Positions 4,794 through 6,037 of a stretch of DNA of 6,037 nt are shown here, piece after piece. Made by a program: the position numbers and the translations under genes. The notes beneath the pieces are model-generated. The model was given only the letters and a program-made list of their open reading frames with translations, ran no database searches and was not told where the DNA came from. The stretch's first letter is position 1; every line of letters begins with the position of its first letter. Origin of the DNA: an uncultured Oscillospiraceae bacterium (lineage in GTDB: Bacteria; Bacillota; Clostridia; Oscillospirales; Acutalibacteraceae); NCBI GenBank assembly GCA_900553255.1, contig USCI01000117.1, positions 1 through 6,037 on the forward strand, in the 5' to 3' direction.

Positions 4794-5957
4794 TTGAACG
4801 TTCTCAAACGAATGAAAAAATTCGTCGGGGATTATGTTCGGTACAGCGATAAGCTGTTGCTGCTGCTGTGCTTTCTGGCCTCCGGTTATGGTATTGTCCT
4901 AGTGTATTCCGCTGCGTACACCGCCCAGGTGGGGATGAGCGGCGTTATTATGCAGATTGCGGCTTCGGCCCTCGGAATTCTGGCCGCACTGATTATCTCC
5001 CGGATTGATTACGAAACCATCTGTGCTTTCTGGCCTGTTTATGCTGGAGCGGCCTTGATCCTGATGATCCTTACCTTTACGCCGCTCGGCCTGAATGTTG
5101 CCGGAACAGATGATACGGCCTGGCTCGGCATCGAGCTTGGCAGCCGAACACTGACCTTTCAGCCCTCCGAACTATTGAAAATTGTGTTCATTATCACCTT
5201 TTCCAAACACCTTACCGCCGTGCGCGAACATATCAACCGCCCGCTTACGGTGTTGCTGCTCTGCCTGCATGCCGCGTTTCCCGCCGGGCTGGTATTCCTG
5301 CAGGGAGATGACGGCACGGCACTTGTGTTTCTGTTCATGTTCGCCGCCATGATGTTCGCCGCCGGCCTGAAGCCGATCTATTTTCTGATCGCCGGCCTGT
5401 TGGTATGCGCGGCTATACCGGTGTTATGGAATACCCTGCTGAGCGATCCCAATAAACGCAACCGCTTTCTGTGTCTGGTGTTCGTGGATGAATACCTGCA
5501 AACCACCGGCTGGCAGCAGTATCTGGCTTTGATGTCCATGGGCTCCGGCCAGCTTTGGGGGGTCGGCTTTTTGAACGGTGGAAATCACGGGCTGTATGCG
5601 CGCAACAATGACCTGATCTTTACGGTCGCCGGCGAGGAGTTTGGCTTTATCGGTGCTATCGCGCTTATTTTGATTATTCTGTTTATGGTCATTAAAATGC
5701 TGAGCAATGCCATGCACGCCCGCGACCGTCTGGGAATGTTCATATGCATCGGAATGATGTCGCTGGTCGGTTTTCAGTCGGCTATCAATATCGGCATGAA
5801 CGTACGCCTGCTGCCGGTGATCGGGATTACCCTTCCCTTTTTCAGTGCCGGCGGCAGTTCGGTTGCCACCTTGTATCTCGGGATAGGGCTCGTGTTGAGC
5901 GTTTACTACTCTAGTCGAACCAATACACAGGAGGCAATCTTCGCCAAACGACTTTAA
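4794..5957 (+). CDS. SEDS-family peptidoglycan polymerase (RodA/FtsW/SpoVE type)
   Basis: SEDS proteins are multi-pass membrane glycosyltransferases that polymerise lipid II into peptidoglycan glycan strands, usually with a class B penicillin-binding protein. The 387-residue product has about ten hydrophobic segments, starting at 19-40 after a short basic cytoplasmic end. Family landmarks are FQPSELLK at 122-129; the catalytic-loop segment LQGDDGTA at 169-176, where Asp172 aligns with the essential Asp of the usual QPDLGTA; RNRF at 222-225; SMGSGQLWGVGFLNGG at 248-263; NNDLIFTVAGEEFGFIG at 271-287; and a C-terminal NIGM...RLLPVIGITLPFFSAGGSS block at 332-356. The NNDLIF-GEEFGF block suits the RodA side of the family, but FtsW or SpoVE roles cannot be excluded without partners, so no symbol is given. 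It starts with TTG, set by an ideal ribosome binding site. No mreBCD or PBP gene is next to it; it reads as a single-gene unit divergent from tsaE. Confidence 0.93.
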   Translation: MNVLKRMKKFVGDYVRYSDKLLLLLCFLASGYGIVLVYSAAYTAQVGMSGVIMQIAASALGILAALIISRIDYETICAFWPVYAGAALILMILTFTPLGLNVAGTDDTAWLGIELGSRTLTFQPSELLKIVFIITFSKHLTAVREHINRPLTVLLLCLHAAFPAGLVFLQGDDGTALVFLFMFAAMMFAAGLKPIYFLIAGLLVCAAIPVLWNTLLSDPNKRNRFLCLVFVDEYLQTTGWQQYLALMSMGSGQLWGVGFLNGGNHGLYARNNDLIFTVAGEEFGFIGAIALILIILFMVIKMLSNAMHARDRLGMFICIGMMSLVGFQSAINIGMNVRLLPVIGITLPFFSAGGSSVATLYLGIGLVLSVYYSSRTNTQEAIFAKRL

Positions 5958-5960
5958 AAC

Positions 5961-5979
5961 AAAAGCCTGCCTGCTTTTT
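5961..5979 (+). terminator. Weak terminator after the SEDS gene
   Basis: AAAAGC (5961-5966) pairs with GCTTTT (5973-5978) around a CTGCCT loop, ending in TTTTT. The stem is short and mostly A-T, so strength is doubtful. It starts 3 bases after the stop codon, the right place for a terminator. Confidence 0.4.
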
Positions 5980-6007
5980 GACCAGCCCCAGGATGTGCGG
6001 ACAGCAC

Positions 6008-6021
6008 AAAAAAGCCCCTGG
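6008..6021. terminator. Possible left arm of a terminator cut by the window edge
   Basis: An A-run (6008-6013) followed by GCCCCTGG looks like the first arm of a bidirectional terminator. On the minus strand it reads CCAGGGGC then TTTTTT. The matching arm would lie beyond 6037. Nothing in the window proves the pairing. Confidence 0.3.
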
Positions 6022-6037
6022 TAGGAAATATTGAGTT

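Noticed and set aside
5994..6008. Hairpin TGTGC/GCACA as a terminator
   Set aside because: The stem is only 5 bp and is followed by A, not T, on the plus strand; the minus strand also lacks a T-run after it.

Overview
The window looks like chromosomal DNA of a spore-forming, Gram-positive Clostridia-class bacterium (Bacillota). An Oscillospiraceae/Ruminococcaceae-type relative is my best guess. The reasons are a GerA/SpoVAF-family spore germination protein, strong AGGAGG-type ribosome binding sites, sigma-A promoters with extended -10 elements, moderately high G+C, and the protein sequence style of the upp, TsaB, TsaE and SEDS products. No rRNA, tRNA, CRISPR, insertion sequence or phage gene was seen.

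Layout from left to right. (1) The 3' end of a GNAT-family acetyltransferase gene (+), closed by an intrinsic terminator. (2) A roughly 160-bp intergenic stretch with two inverted repeats and a promoter-like sequence on the minus strand. (3) A 472-codon SpoVAF/GerA-type membrane protein gene (-). (4) A divergent intergenic region of about 150 bp with a good sigma-A promoter facing right and a possible forespore sigma-G-like promoter facing left; their -10 elements overlap. (5) A DUF4190-like membrane protein gene (+) with a Pro/Gln-rich N-terminus and a Tyr/Phe/Asp/Glu-rich tail encoded by 12-bp repeats. (6) A strong bidirectional terminator shared with the convergent gene. (7) A minus-strand cluster tsaE - tsaB - upp, transcribed right to left. 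It encodes two of the tRNA t6A37 threonylcarbamoylation proteins and uracil phosphoribosyltransferase. (8) Back-to-back sigma-A promoters in a tight divergent region. (9) A SEDS-family (RodA/FtsW/SpoVE-like) peptidoglycan polymerase gene (+) with a TTG start. (10) A short right-hand tail with a weak terminator and an A-rich sequence that may be the first arm of a terminator cut by the window edge.

The genes are mostly housekeeping: tRNA modification, pyrimidine salvage and cell wall synthesis. The GerA/SpoVAF gene adds spore germination. The tsaE-tsaB-upp run reads as one transcription unit, with one clear promoter upstream of tsaE and the next terminator downstream of upp. The other genes appear to be single-gene units. 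I found no convincing new multi-gene system. The points most worth a second look are the stand-alone SpoVAF-like gene with its overlapping divergent promoters, the repeat-encoded aromatic/acidic tail of the DUF4190-like protein, and the altered catalytic-loop motif of the SEDS protein.
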